NCBI GenBank assembly: GCA_902571135.1
Contig: CACGAU010000002.1
Span: 62,001 to 126,000 of the forward strand
Direction: 5' to 3'
Length of the DNA stretch: 64,000 bases
DNA from: an uncultured Pelagibacteraceae bacterium
Lineage (GTDB): Bacteria > Pseudomonadota > Alphaproteobacteria > Pelagibacterales > Pelagibacteraceae
The position numbers were made by a program, and so were the translations under genes. This document shows positions 9,021 through 18,992 of the stretch, in pieces. Under the pieces are notes generated by a model. That model was not told where the DNA came from. It was given only the letters and a program-made list of their open reading frames with translations, and did no database searches. Position 1 is the first letter of the stretch. Each line of letters begins with the position of its first letter.

Positions 9021-10121
9021 ATGAATAATTATTTTATAATACTAGCATCAGGACAAAGCAAAAGATTTAATTCAAAAAAACCTAAGCAATTCAATATTTA
9101 TAAAAACAAGGCTCTTTTTAAACATTCTTTAGAAAAAGCAGTGAAATCAAAGCTGTTTAAAAAAATTATTCTGGTGGTAAACAATAAAAAAAGTATTAAA
9201 GAAAAACTTCCAAAAAATGTATACATTATAAAAGGTGGTAAAGAACGATCCGATTCTTCTTTAATAGCCTTAAAATATATAAAAAAATTTAAACCAAATA
9301 ATATTCTAATTCATGACGCTGCTAGGCCAAATTTCACTATCAAGCTTTTAAAAACTCTAATTAAATCACTTAAAAACAATAAAGCGGTAATACCTTCTAT
9401 ACATTCGAAGGATTCCATTAAATACAAAGTAAAAAAACAACTTTTTAACTTAAATCGAAATAATTCATTTTTAACACAAACTCCTCAAGCTTTTAAATTT
9501 CAAGATTTATATAATCTTTCAATAAAACAAAAAAATAAAATTACTGATGAGGCGACTTTATTTATTGAAAATAATTTAAAAATTAAATTTATTAAAGGTG
9601 AAAATTTAAATCAAAAAATTACATTTAAAGAAGATATAGAAACTAATAAAATTTATTTTGGTATAGGTTTTGATATTCATAGATTAACAAGAGGTAAAAA
9701 ACTTTTTTTAGGTGGTATAAAAATTCCTTATCACTCAGGACTTAAAGGGCATTCAGATGGAGATGTGATTATTCATTCTATAATAGACTCTCTTCTTGGT
9801 GCAATGAGAAAAAAAGATATTGGTACTTTTTTTCCAGATAACCAAAAAAAATATAAAAATATTAGATCCTCTAAAATGTTAAAGCCTATTATTGAAATAT
9901 TGAATAATAGTAACTTTTATATAAATAATTTAGATATAAATTTAATATGTGAACAACCAAAAGTTTCAAAATACCGTGATAAAATAATCAAATCTCTATC
10001 TGATTTATTAAATGTTGATAAAGAACTAATTAACTTAAAAGGTAGAACAGTAGAAAAGCTAGGATTAATTGGAAAGGAAAAAGCAATAGCTTGTGAAGTT
10101 ATTTGCTCTATTACACAATGA
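9021..10121 (+). CDS. ispDF: Bifunctional IspD/IspF (MEP isoprenoid pathway)
   Basis: N-terminal IspD nucleotidyltransferase (ASGQSKRF, HDAARP) fused to IspF (FGIGFDIHRLTRGKKLFLGGIKIPYHSGLKGHSDGDVIIHSIIDSLLGA). Confidence 0.95.
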   Translation: MNNYFIILASGQSKRFNSKKPKQFNIYKNKALFKHSLEKAVKSKLFKKIILVVNNKKSIKEKLPKNVYIIKGGKERSDSSLIALKYIKKFKPNNILIHDAARPNFTIKLLKTLIKSLKNNKAVIPSIHSKDSIKYKVKKQLFNLNRNNSFLTQTPQAFKFQDLYNLSIKQKNKITDEATLFIENNLKIKFIKGENLNQKITFKEDIETNKIYFGIGFDIHRLTRGKKLFLGGIKIPYHSGLKGHSDGDVIIHSIIDSLLGAMRKKDIGTFFPDNQKKYKNIRSSKMLKPIIEILNNSNFYINNLDINLICEQPKVSKYRDKIIKSLSDLLNVDKELINLKGRTVEKLGLIGKEKAIACEVICSITQ

Positions 10122-10609
10122 AAAAAATAAATGTTTTGTTGTCCACTTTCTTTGGTTATGGATATTTAACCAAAGTTCCTGGCACTGTAACCTCTGCTGT
10201 TACAGCTGTTTTTATTTATATTGCTTACGAAATTTTAGATTACACTGATCTTAAATTTTCAATTATTTTTTTTATACTTTTATTTTTTTATTCATTTTAT
10301 GCTGTAAAAGACTCTGAGTCTGAATTTAAAAATAAAGATCCAAGGCAAATAGTAATTGATGAAGTTTTAGGACAATCTATGCCTTTAATTTTATTATTAT
10401 ATTTAAATCAAACTAATCAAATAAGTATTTCAATTGAAATTTATTACATTTTATCTTTTGTATTTTTTAGATTTTTTGACATCCTAAAACCTTTTCCAGT
10501 AAGTTACTTTGATAAAAACCATAAGAACTATTTTGGAATAATTATGGATGATATAATGGCAGGGTTATATTCAATGATATTAATATATTTAATAAGCTTA
10601 AAATTCTAA
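10118..10609 (+). CDS. pgpA: Phosphatidylglycerophosphatase A
   Basis: FFGYGYLTKVPGTVTSAV and DEVLGQ..., FFRFFDILKPFPVSYFDK; ATGA overlap with the ispDF stop suggests the start is at 10118. Confidence 0.87.
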   Translation: MKKINVLLSTFFGYGYLTKVPGTVTSAVTAVFIYIAYEILDYTDLKFSIIFFILLFFYSFYAVKDSESEFKNKDPRQIVIDEVLGQSMPLILLLYLNQTNQISISIEIYYILSFVFFRFFDILKPFPVSYFDKNHKNYFGIIMDDIMAGLYSMILIYLISLKF

Positions 10610-11073
10610 TGAGTATTCAATTACTTCATAAAAAATTAATTAAAAAAAAATTAACTTTATCTGTAGCTGAGTCTTGTACGGGTGGATTACTGGCTCATAA
10701 TTTTACTAAATTAGCTAATTCATCAAAATACTTTCAAATGGGTCTGACCACTTACTCTAATCAAGCTAAAATAGAGATATTAAAGGTTAATAAAAATATT
10801 ATTAAAAAATATGGTGCAGTAAGCCATGAGTGTTGTAAGGCAATGGTTCAAAATTTATCTAAAATTTCAAAAAGTAAAATCAACATCTCCATTACAGGAA
10901 TTGCTGGACCAGGAGGTGGATCAAAAGAAAAACCAGTTGGTCTTGTTTATATTGGAGTTAAAAAAGGTAAAACTCTGCTTATTAAAGAAAATAAATTTAA
11001 ATCAAAAAGTCGTAATTCAATTCAAAAATCAACAGTTCGTAGTGTAATTAAGATAATCAGTAAAATTATTTAA
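10609..11073 (+). CDS. CinA C-terminal domain protein (nicotinamide-nucleotide amidohydrolase type)
   Basis: LTLSVAESCTGGLLAHNFT ... ISITGIAGPGGGSKEKPVGLVYIG. Confidence 0.92.
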   Translation: MSIQLLHKKLIKKKLTLSVAESCTGGLLAHNFTKLANSSKYFQMGLTTYSNQAKIEILKVNKNIIKKYGAVSHECCKAMVQNLSKISKSKINISITGIAGPGGGSKEKPVGLVYIGVKKGKTLLIKENKFKSKSRNSIQKSTVRSVIKIISKII

Positions 11074-11521
11074 TACCTTCAGCTCTTTTTTGAAACGCGT
11101 CTGCTATCTTTTCCAAACCAAATTGAAAAGATTTTGTCATTAAAATATTTAAAAACTTATTTTCGATTTCAAAATCAATATCAAATAAAACTTCTGTTTT
11201 GTAACCATCAGTATCATTTCCTACTTCAATAAATTTCCAATTATTTTCTAAATGATTTAATGGTCCGCCTAAATTAACCACATGAATATGATCATTTTTT
11301 TTATTTAATTTAACATCGCTTTTAAATGTATCCTTAAACGGCCCCTTACCTATAGTAAGATCAGCAATTATATTAATGGTGTCACCGTTATCACTTCTCT
11401 CATAAACTTTTGAATTATCACAGAAAGGAATAAATTCTGGGTATTTTTCAATATCTAAAACAAACTCGATTAGTTTATCTTTTCTGTTATCAATTAATCG
11501 CTTAACTGATGCTTTTGGCAT
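11066..11521 (-). CDS. RatA/Coq10-type START-domain protein (ubiquinone-binding family)
   Basis: LIEFVLDIEKYPEFIPFCDNSKVYER...; adjacent to lipA as in many alphaproteobacteria. Confidence 0.85.
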   Translation of the reverse strand: MPKASVKRLIDNRKDKLIEFVLDIEKYPEFIPFCDNSKVYERSDNGDTINIIADLTIGKGPFKDTFKSDVKLNKKNDHIHVVNLGGPLNHLENNWKFIEVGNDTDGYKTEVLFDIDFEIENKFLNILMTKSFQFGLEKIADAFQKRAEGIK

Positions 11522-12441
11522 TAATTATTTTTTAATCTGTTTTGTTTAAGTTTCGCAAAATCTTCATCAGCATGATATGAGGATCTAGTTAAAGGGGATG
11601 AAGACACTAACAAAAATCCTTTAGCTTTAGCTATTGTTCCTAAATCTTCAAATTCTTTTGGTGTGTAATATCGATCTAATGGATAATGCTTGGTTGATGG
11701 TTGCAAATATTGACCGATTGTTATGAAATCAACATCCGCAGCTCTTAAATCATCCATGACTTGTAAGATTTCATCTCTTGTCTCCCCTAAGCCAACCATT
11801 ACTCCAGATTTAGTAAAAATATTTTTATTAACTTTTTTTGCATTTTTCAAAAGTTCCAAAGATGCAAAATATCTAGAACCTGGTCTTACTTTTAAATAAA
11901 GACTAGGGACAGTTTCAATATTATGATTAAAAACATCAGGTTTAGCATCTAAAACTTTTTTATATGCATCTCCTTTTCTTAAAAAATCAGGTGTAAGAAC
12001 TTCAATAGTGGTATTTGGATTTGATTTTCTAGTTTGATTAATAACTTCAAAGAAATGTTCTGATCCACCATCATCTAAATCATCTCTATCCACTGAAGTA
12101 ATCACAACATGTTTTAAATTTAATTTTTTTACAGCTTCTGCAATTTTAACAGGTTCAAGTTGATCCAATTTTCCTGGTACACCAGTTTTAACATCACAAA
12201 AAGCACAAGCTCTTGTACAGGTATCACCCATAATCATAAAAGTTGCATGTCGCTTACTCCAACACTCAGTTATATTTGGGCAGTTTGCTTCCTGACAAAC
12301 AGTTACAAGATTATTATTATTTACTATTGTTTTGGTTAAAAAGAATTCCTTACTATTTGTAAGTTTAGATCTAATCCATTCAGGTTTTTTTTTAATTGGA
12401 TTAACTGGTTTGTTTTCTTTTTCTGGATGTCTACTTTTCAT
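11521..12441 (-). CDS. lipA: Lipoyl synthase
   Basis: [39 protein letters not shown] radical-SAM plus auxiliary cluster cysteines. Confidence 0.97.
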   Translation of the reverse strand: MKSRHPEKENKPVNPIKKKPEWIRSKLTNSKEFFLTKTIVNNNNLVTVCQEANCPNITECWSKRHATFMIMGDTCTRACAFCDVKTGVPGKLDQLEPVKIAEAVKKLNLKHVVITSVDRDDLDDGGSEHFFEVINQTRKSNPNTTIEVLTPDFLRKGDAYKKVLDAKPDVFNHNIETVPSLYLKVRPGSRYFASLELLKNAKKVNKNIFTKSGVMVGLGETRDEILQVMDDLRAADVDFITIGQYLQPSTKHYPLDRYYTPKEFEDLGTIAKAKGFLLVSSSPLTRSSYHADEDFAKLKQNRLKNN

Positions 12442-12733
12442 CTTTTTTAATTATATAAATTGTCTCATTTTTTTTACCAAATAAAAATCGTTCTCTAATT
12501 AAAGTCTCAATATAATCAAGATCCAAATTAGTACTTAGAAGTGAATTTTTATGATCCATATCTTCTATTTTACTAGTTAGGGTTAATTCTTCTTTTTTCA
12601 AGTTAGACAAAAGTTCCTTTTTTTCTATATACGAAAAAAGACCCCTTTCTCCAGACACTAAATTAAAACCAAAATAGAAAATAAGAAAAACTGATATTAA
12701 TAAAAAATAATTTCTTTTTATTAATCGAAGCAT
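12431..12733 (-). CDS. Septum formation initiator FtsB/DivIC-like
   Basis: 100 aa, N-terminal TM plus coiled coil, immediately downstream of eno. Confidence 0.75.
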   Translation of the reverse strand: MLRLIKRNYFLLISVFLIFYFGFNLVSGERGLFSYIEKKELLSNLKKEELTLTSKIEDMDHKNSLLSTNLDLDYIETLIRERFLFGKKNETIYIIKKDEK

Positions 12734-13989
12734 TAATTGATCTTATTCATCCTCGCTCTTTTTCCAAGTTCTTCTTCAATACGGATTAATTGATTATATT
12801 TTGCAACTCTTTCAGATCTAGCTAAGGATCCAGTTTTAATTTGATTTGAATTAGTGCCTACTGCTAAATCAGCAATAAACGTATCCTCACTATCACCTGA
12901 TCGATGAGATATAATTGTTTTATATCCAATTGTTTGAGCAAATTTAATTACATCTAACGTTTCTGAAACAGTGCCAATTTGATTTAGCTTGATCAAGATA
13001 GAATTTGAAGAAATATTTAAGAAACCTTTCTTTAATCTTTCAAGATTTGTTACATACAAATCATCTCCAACGATCTGAACTTTTTTTATTGATTTCATTA
13101 ATTTATTCCATGCCAACCAATCATTTTCAGCAAATGGATCTTCAATAGACTTAATTTTATATTTTTTTATAATTTTTTGATATTCTTTAATAGATTTATC
13201 TACTGAAATATAACTTTTAGAATGAATAGAATATTTGTTTTTTTTATATAATTCATTAGCTGCCACATCTAGACAAATAGAAACATCTTTACCATTAATA
13301 AATCCTGATTTTTTAATTGCACTCACAATTAAATCTAAAGCTTGATTATTACTACTGATCATGGGCGCAAAACCACCTTCATCACCTACTGAAGTTGATA
13401 AACCTTTGTCTTTAATTAATTTACTTAAGTTTTTAATAACAACAAAACAAATGCGCATTGCCTCAGAAAAACTTTTTGCTCGATCCGGTCTGATCATAAA
13501 CTCTTGAATTCTAAGACCATTATTTGCATGCGCTCCACCATTAATAATATTCATTAATGGATAAGGTAATTGAAAGTTATTTTTTTGAGAAAAAGTTTTA
13601 TACAAGGGTAATTTTTTTGCTTTTGCAGACAGCTTTTTAACAGCCATTGAAACTGCTAACATTGCATTAGCTCCTAAGTTAGTTTTTTGTCTTGTACCAT
13701 CTAAATTAATTAACAAAGCATCAATTCTTTCTTGATTATGGATACTTTGTCCTTTTAATTTTTTTGAAATCTTTGTGTTAACCAGGTTAACTACACTTAA
13801 AACACTTTTTCCTAAATACCGTTTATTATTTTTATCTCTTTTTTCAAAGGCTTCAAAAGTTCCTGTGGAAGCACCTGAGGGACAAATAGCGGATGCGCTA
13901 TTATTTTTAATATAAACCTCTGCCTCTACTGTTGGATTTCCTCTACTATCAAAAACTTGACGTGCTTTTACTTTTAAAATTTTACTCAC
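12733..13989 (-). CDS. eno: Enolase
   Basis: ARQVFDSRGNPTVEAEV, GDDLYVTN, ILIKLNQIGTVSET, SHRSGDSED. Confidence 0.98.
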   Translation of the reverse strand: MSKILKVKARQVFDSRGNPTVEAEVYIKNNSASAICPSGASTGTFEAFEKRDKNNKRYLGKSVLSVVNLVNTKISKKLKGQSIHNQERIDALLINLDGTRQKTNLGANAMLAVSMAVKKLSAKAKKLPLYKTFSQKNNFQLPYPLMNIINGGAHANNGLRIQEFMIRPDRAKSFSEAMRICFVVIKNLSKLIKDKGLSTSVGDEGGFAPMISSNNQALDLIVSAIKKSGFINGKDVSICLDVAANELYKKNKYSIHSKSYISVDKSIKEYQKIIKKYKIKSIEDPFAENDWLAWNKLMKSIKKVQIVGDDLYVTNLERLKKGFLNISSNSILIKLNQIGTVSETLDVIKFAQTIGYKTIISHRSGDSEDTFIADLAVGTNSNQIKTGSLARSERVAKYNQLIRIEEELGKRARMNKIN

Positions 13990-14813
13990 TATTTTTTAAT
14001 TAGATTATCTATATCGTGTAATTGTTTTAATAGATTCTCTAATTTATTCAATGGTACCATGTTTGGTCCGTCTGATGGAGCATTATCAGGATCTTGATGT
14101 GTTTCAATAAATACACCTGCAACTCCAACCGCAACTGCAGCTCTTGCTAAATATTCAACAAATTCTCTTTGACCACCAGAGGATTCACCTTGGCCACCTG
14201 GTTGTTGAACAGAATGAGTTGCATCGAAAATTACTGGATAACCATTCTTTGCCATTATAGGTAATGATCTCATGTCTGAGACTAAAGTGTTGTATCCAAA
14301 ACTTGCACCTCTTTCTGTGACTAGGATTTTTTTATTTCCTGAGTCTGAAATTTTTTTAGTTACATTCACCATATCCCAAGGTGCTAGGAACTGACCTTTT
14401 TTTACATTAATAATTTTATTTGTTTTAGCCGCAGCAATTAATAAGTCTGTTTGCCGACATAGAAAAGCTGGGATTTGTAAAACATCAACATGTTTTGAAA
14501 CAATTTCACATTGTTCAGCATTATGAATGTCTGTTAAAATAGGGACATTCAATTCCTTTTTAATTTTATCAAATACAGGAAGTGATGCATCTAACCCTGC
14601 TCCCCTTTTCCCTTTTAAACTAGTTCTGTTCGCTTTATCAAATGAGGTTTTGTAAATAAATCCAAGGCCAAATTTTGAAGTAATTTCCTTAATTTTTCCA
14701 GCCATATCCATTGCATGCTGTTCTGTCTCTAACTGACATGGACCTGCAATAATACAAATCTTATTATTGTTTGAAATTTCTATATTTTCACAATTTACTT
14801 TAATCGCACTCAT
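13989..14813 (-). CDS. kdsA: 3-deoxy-8-phosphooctulonate (KDO-8-P) synthase
   Basis: [13 protein letters not shown]-like [23 protein letters not shown]. Confidence 0.97.
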   Translation of the reverse strand: MSAIKVNCENIEISNNNKICIIAGPCQLETEQHAMDMAGKIKEITSKFGLGFIYKTSFDKANRTSLKGKRGAGLDASLPVFDKIKKELNVPILTDIHNAEQCEIVSKHVDVLQIPAFLCRQTDLLIAAAKTNKIINVKKGQFLAPWDMVNVTKKISDSGNKKILVTERGASFGYNTLVSDMRSLPIMAKNGYPVIFDATHSVQQPGGQGESSGGQREFVEYLARAAVAVGVAGVFIETHQDPDNAPSDGPNMVPLNKLENLLKQLHDIDNLIKK

Positions 14814-16426
14814 CTATGATTTTTTGCTGCTTTGATAAAAGAAGAGAATAAAGGATGTGGGTTCAAAGGTCTAGATTTAAATTCAGGATGGAACTGAACT
14901 CCTATAAACCAAGGATGATTTTTAAGTTCTACTATCTCTGGAAGCTTATGATCTGGAGATAAACCTGAAAATATTAATCCTTTCTTCTCAAATTTTTCTT
15001 TATATGAAATATCCACTTCATATCTATGTCTATGTCTCTCTTTGATTAATCTAGATTTATAAATATCTCTAATTTTAGATTTATCTTTTAAAATTGCATC
15101 ATAAGAACCAAGTCTCATGGTGCCTCCTAAGTCTTTATCTGTTCCTTTAACTTTTCTTCCACTTTTTTCCCATTCATACATCAAGCCAATAATATGGACA
15201 CCGCCTTTATCAAACTCAGAAGAAGTTGCTTTTTTAATCTTTAATTGATTTCTAGCAAATTCAATTATTGCCATTTGCATTCCATAACAAATTCCAAGGA
15301 ATGGAATTTTATTTATTCTTGCATATCTTATCGCCTCAATTTTACCCTCAGTTCCCCTTTTACCAAACCCACCTGGAATTAGAATTCCTGAAACATTTTT
15401 AAGTTTATTTTTTATTTCTGAAACTTTTAATTTTTCAGAGTCTATTCTAACCAAATTAACTTTAAGATTATTGGATATTCCTCCATGAGTAAGTGCTTCA
15501 TCTAAAGATTTATAAGCATCTTTTAATTCAACATATTTTCCAATAATTGCAATGTTAACATGTCTTTTAGTATTAAGAGTAATTTTAGTTATTTTTTTCC
15601 AAGGATTCAAATTTGCAGGTTTTTTTGTTTTTAATTTAAAATAATTTAAAACTTGAATATCTAATTTTTGATTGAAAAAACTAATCGGAGCCTCATAAAT
15701 AGTTTTAACATCAACAGTTTCAATTACATTTTTAATATCAACATTACAAAACAAAGATATTTTTTTTCTATGGTCTAAAGGTATAGGTCTTTCTGATCTA
15801 CAAATAATAATATCAGGTTGAATACCAATGCTTCTTAATTCTTTAACTGAGTGTTGTGTTGGTTTTGTTTTTATTTCATCCGATGCTTTTAAATAAGGAA
15901 CTAAAGTTAAATGAATAAATAATGCATTTTTTTTACCAATATCATTGGAAAATTGTCTTATCGCTTCTACAAACGGTAAACTTTCTATATCACCTACTAT
16001 TCCTCCTATTTCACAAATTACAAAATCTTCTTTAGATGTATCGTGTTTTATAAATTCTTTAATTCTATCTGTGATATGAGGAATTACTTGAACAGTTTTA
16101 CCTAAATACTGACCTTTTCTTTCTTTTTTAAGAACATCGCTATAAATTTTTCCAGTTGTGATGTTATCGGTTTTCTTTGCAGTAACGCCAGAAAATCTTT
16201 CATAGTGCCCTAGATCTAAATCTGTTTCAGCACCATCGTCTGTTACAAAAACTTCACCATGTTGAAATGGACTCATTGTTCCTGGATCGACATTTAGATA
16301 TGGGTCTAATTTTCTTAAACGAACTTTGTAACCTCTTGATTGTAATAAATAAGCAAGGGATGCAGAAGATAGACCTTTACCAAGGGAGGAAACCACGCCG
16401 CCAGTGACAAATATATATCGCGCCAT
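14810..16426 (-). CDS. pyrG: CTP synthase
   Basis: [25 protein letters not shown] domain [16 protein letters not shown]. Confidence 0.98.
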   Translation of the reverse strand: MARYIFVTGGVVSSLGKGLSSASLAYLLQSRGYKVRLRKLDPYLNVDPGTMSPFQHGEVFVTDDGAETDLDLGHYERFSGVTAKKTDNITTGKIYSDVLKKERKGQYLGKTVQVIPHITDRIKEFIKHDTSKEDFVICEIGGIVGDIESLPFVEAIRQFSNDIGKKNALFIHLTLVPYLKASDEIKTKPTQHSVKELRSIGIQPDIIICRSERPIPLDHRKKISLFCNVDIKNVIETVDVKTIYEAPISFFNQKLDIQVLNYFKLKTKKPANLNPWKKITKITLNTKRHVNIAIIGKYVELKDAYKSLDEALTHGGISNNLKVNLVRIDSEKLKVSEIKNKLKNVSGILIPGGFGKRGTEGKIEAIRYARINKIPFLGICYGMQMAIIEFARNQLKIKKATSSEFDKGGVHIIGLMYEWEKSGRKVKGTDKDLGGTMRLGSYDAILKDKSKIRDIYKSRLIKERHRHRYEVDISYKEKFEKKGLIFSGLSPDHKLPEIVELKNHPWFIGVQFHPEFKSRPLNPHPLFSSFIKAAKNHR

Positions 16427-16470
16427 GGAAGTATCTTATAGCGAATAAAAAATGAATTGAAAAGGATTAA

Positions 16471-16770
16471 TTAATTGTTTTCCGGAATTGAAGGCGTGTC
16501 TTCAGTTTTTTCCTCAACTGTATCCAATACTGACCCCGTAGGAGTAAGTTCTGCTCTAGAAATTATTGTTAGAGCCAGACTACAAATAATAAAAAGTGTT
16601 GCTACAATTGCAGTGGCTTTTGTCATGAAGCTGCCTGCTGATCTAGATAACATAAAATTTTCTTGGGAAACTCCAATACCAAGAGCACCTCCCTCTGATT
16701 TTTGCAATAAAACCAAAAGAACTAAAATAACTGCAAGTATGATGTTGATTACTAATAATAAAGTTTCCAT
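16471..16770 (-). CDS. secG: Preprotein translocase subunit SecG
   Basis: LVLLVLLQKSEGGALGIG; two TM; between tpiA and pyrG. Confidence 0.92.
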   Translation of the reverse strand: METLLLVINIILAVILVLLVLLQKSEGGALGIGVSQENFMLSRSAGSFMTKATAIVATLFIICSLALTIISRAELTPTGSVLDTVEEKTEDTPSIPENN

Positions 16771-16776
16771 GTGGGT

Positions 16777-17517
16777 CTAATTAATGGTTTTTTGAATTAT
16801 ATCAATAAATTTCTTTGAAATTTGTGATGCGCCTCCTATCAAAAAACCATCAATGTTGGGAATTTTTTTTAATATACTTACGTTATTAGTGTTTACAGAT
16901 CCACCATATAAAATTTTTGGATAATTTTTAATAAATCTACTTTTAATAAATGAAATAGTTTTGTTTAAATCAGCTTCTTTTGGAATTACACCTGTACCAA
17001 TAGACCATACCGGTTCGTAGGCTATAATAATTTTGGATTTATTCTTTATCGATTTTAATCCTTTTTCAATTTGTCTTTTCAAAATTTGATTAGTTTTTTT
17101 TTGTCTTCTTTCTTTCAAGGTTTCGCCAATACAAAATATAATTTTGAGACCTGATTTAACTGCACTTTTTATTTTTAAATTAATCAAATTATCTGTCTCA
17201 CCTAGTTGTCTATTTTCTGAATGTCCCAAAATAACATACTTTGCTCCAACATTTTTAAGCATATTAGAATTTACTTGGCCAGTGTGCGCACCGTAGTCAT
17301 AGCTGTGATGACAGTTTTGGGCACCAACCTCTATTTTTGTTTTTTTAAGTCTTCTCGATAATGGACGAATTAATGTATTTGGTGGGCAATAAACTATTTT
17401 TATCTTATTTTTTTTATTATTTTTTGAAAACTTTATTACTTTATCAAGTGAATTTAGAGATCTTAAATCACCAAACATTTTCCAATTAGCTACAAAATAC
17501 ATATATTTATTTGTCAT
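16777..17517 (-). CDS. tpiA: Triosephosphate isomerase
   Basis: VANWKMFGD, ILGHSENRQ, IIAYEPVWSIGTG, LYGGSVN. Confidence 0.97.
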   Translation of the reverse strand: MTNKYMYFVANWKMFGDLRSLNSLDKVIKFSKNNKKNKIKIVYCPPNTLIRPLSRRLKKTKIEVGAQNCHHSYDYGAHTGQVNSNMLKNVGAKYVILGHSENRQLGETDNLINLKIKSAVKSGLKIIFCIGETLKERRQKKTNQILKRQIEKGLKSIKNKSKIIIAYEPVWSIGTGVIPKEADLNKTISFIKSRFIKNYPKILYGGSVNTNNVSILKKIPNIDGFLIGGASQISKKFIDIIQKTIN

Positions 17518-17573
17518 AATTGACTTTTTAATCTATAGATTTGTTTTTTACAGATCAATAAATTTATAACGCT

Positions 17574-18992
17574 ATGATTGAAAAATTAAAAAACTTAGGC
17601 TGGAAACAACTTGGTGGATTGGTGTTAATTGTCATAATCATCATCGCTTTTGGTTTTGGGGGTTTTGGTGGTGGGTTTAGTACAAACAATCAAAACAATA
17701 TTGCAAAAATAAATAAAACAAATGTAACAACCCAAGATTTTATTGATTATGTGAATCAGAGTGGAATTTCACAAGAAGCTATTCGGGATAATTTAGACAA
17801 CAATATTATTGAGGAATTATTATCAGGATTAATTTCAACTACATTGATTGATTTAGAAATTAAAGACTTTGATCTTTCAATTAACGAAAGAACCATACTT
17901 AAAAACATTAAAGAAAATAAAAATTTCCAAGATGAAAATGGTGCTTTTCAAAGAATTAAATATGAAAAATTTTTGCTATCCAACAACTTGTCAGCTCCAA
18001 TGTTTGAATTGCAATTAAAAAATAGAGAATTACAGAAACACTTATTTGATTTTATTGGTGCTGGAACAATAACACCAAATTTTTTGATAGAAAAAAAGTT
18101 TGAAGAAAATAATAAATCCTTAGACATCGAGTATTTTGATATGGAAAATCTATATAAAACAAAAAATGATTACACAGCAAATGAAATTGAATTATTTATT
18201 GATGAAAATAAGGATCAATTAAAAAGAGAATATATAGATTTTAAGTATGTGATTTTAAATCCAAAAAATCTAATTGGTATAGAAGAATTTAACCAAGAGT
18301 TTTTTGATGAAATAGACTCAATTGAAAACAAAATTTCTCAAGGAAGTGCATTTGACACTATATTAGAAGATATAAATGTTGACACTATTGAAGTAAATGA
18401 GTTTGCACCTAGCTCTAGTAAACAGATTAATGAAGATCTAATTTATTCTAAGAAAGCATCTAAAATAGACTTGATAGAAAGTGGTGATAACTTTTTACTT
18501 TATAATATTGATAATCAATATGATCGAGCTCCAGATTTAAATGATGAAATCATTAAAGGAGAAATAGTTGAGTTAATATATCAAAAAGGTAAATTTGATT
18601 ACAATAGAGAAATTATAGAAGAAATTCAAAAAAAGGAATTTGATAATTCAAAATTTGAAGAACTTGCAGGTTCAAATAAGGAATATTCTTCTATTAATTC
18701 TATAGAAGATGACAAACTCATTGATATTAATTCAGTAAAAATGCTTTATGCGTTACCTGTAAACTCTTTTGCTCTAGTAAATAAAGAAGATAAAATTTTT
18801 TTAGTAAAAATTACTGGAACAAATAAAAATTCATTTAACAAAGCAGATGAAAAATATCTTAAATTTGTAAATAGCCAAAATACAAATAATAGAAAAACCA
18901 TCTTACAATCGTATGATCAATTACTTAATGATAAGTATCAAGTTCAATTAAATCAAAAAACTATTGATAGAGTTAAAAATTATTTCAAATGA
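17574..18992 (+). CDS. SurA_N/PpiD-like inner-membrane-anchored periplasmic folding factor
   Basis: N-terminal TM, SurA_N_3-like NKTNVTTQDFIDYVNQSG...; upstream of trpE as in alphaproteobacterial ppiD. Confidence 0.75.
   Translation: MIEKLKNLGWKQLGGLVLIVIIIIAFGFGGFGGGFSTNNQNNIAKINKTNVTTQDFIDYVNQSGISQEAIRDNLDNNIIEELLSGLISTTLIDLEIKDFDLSINERTILKNIKENKNFQDENGAFQRIKYEKFLLSNNLSAPMFELQLKNRELQKHLFDFIGAGTITPNFLIEKKFEENNKSLDIEYFDMENLYKTKNDYTANEIELFIDENKDQLKREYIDFKYVILNPKNLIGIEEFNQEFFDEIDSIENKISQGSAFDTILEDINVDTIEVNEFAPSSSKQINEDLIYSKKASKIDLIESGDNFLLYNIDNQYDRAPDLNDEIIKGEIVELIYQKGKFDYNREIIEEIQKKEFDNSKFEELAGSNKEYSSINSIEDDKLIDINSVKMLYALPVNSFALVNKEDKIFLVKITGTNKNSFNKADEKYLKFVNSQNTNNRKTILQSYDQLLNDKYQVQLNQKTIDRVKNYFK

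Noticed and set aside
10826-11047. 73-aa ORF in an alternative frame inside the cinA-domain gene
   Set aside because: Fully overlaps a recognisable conserved CDS in another frame.
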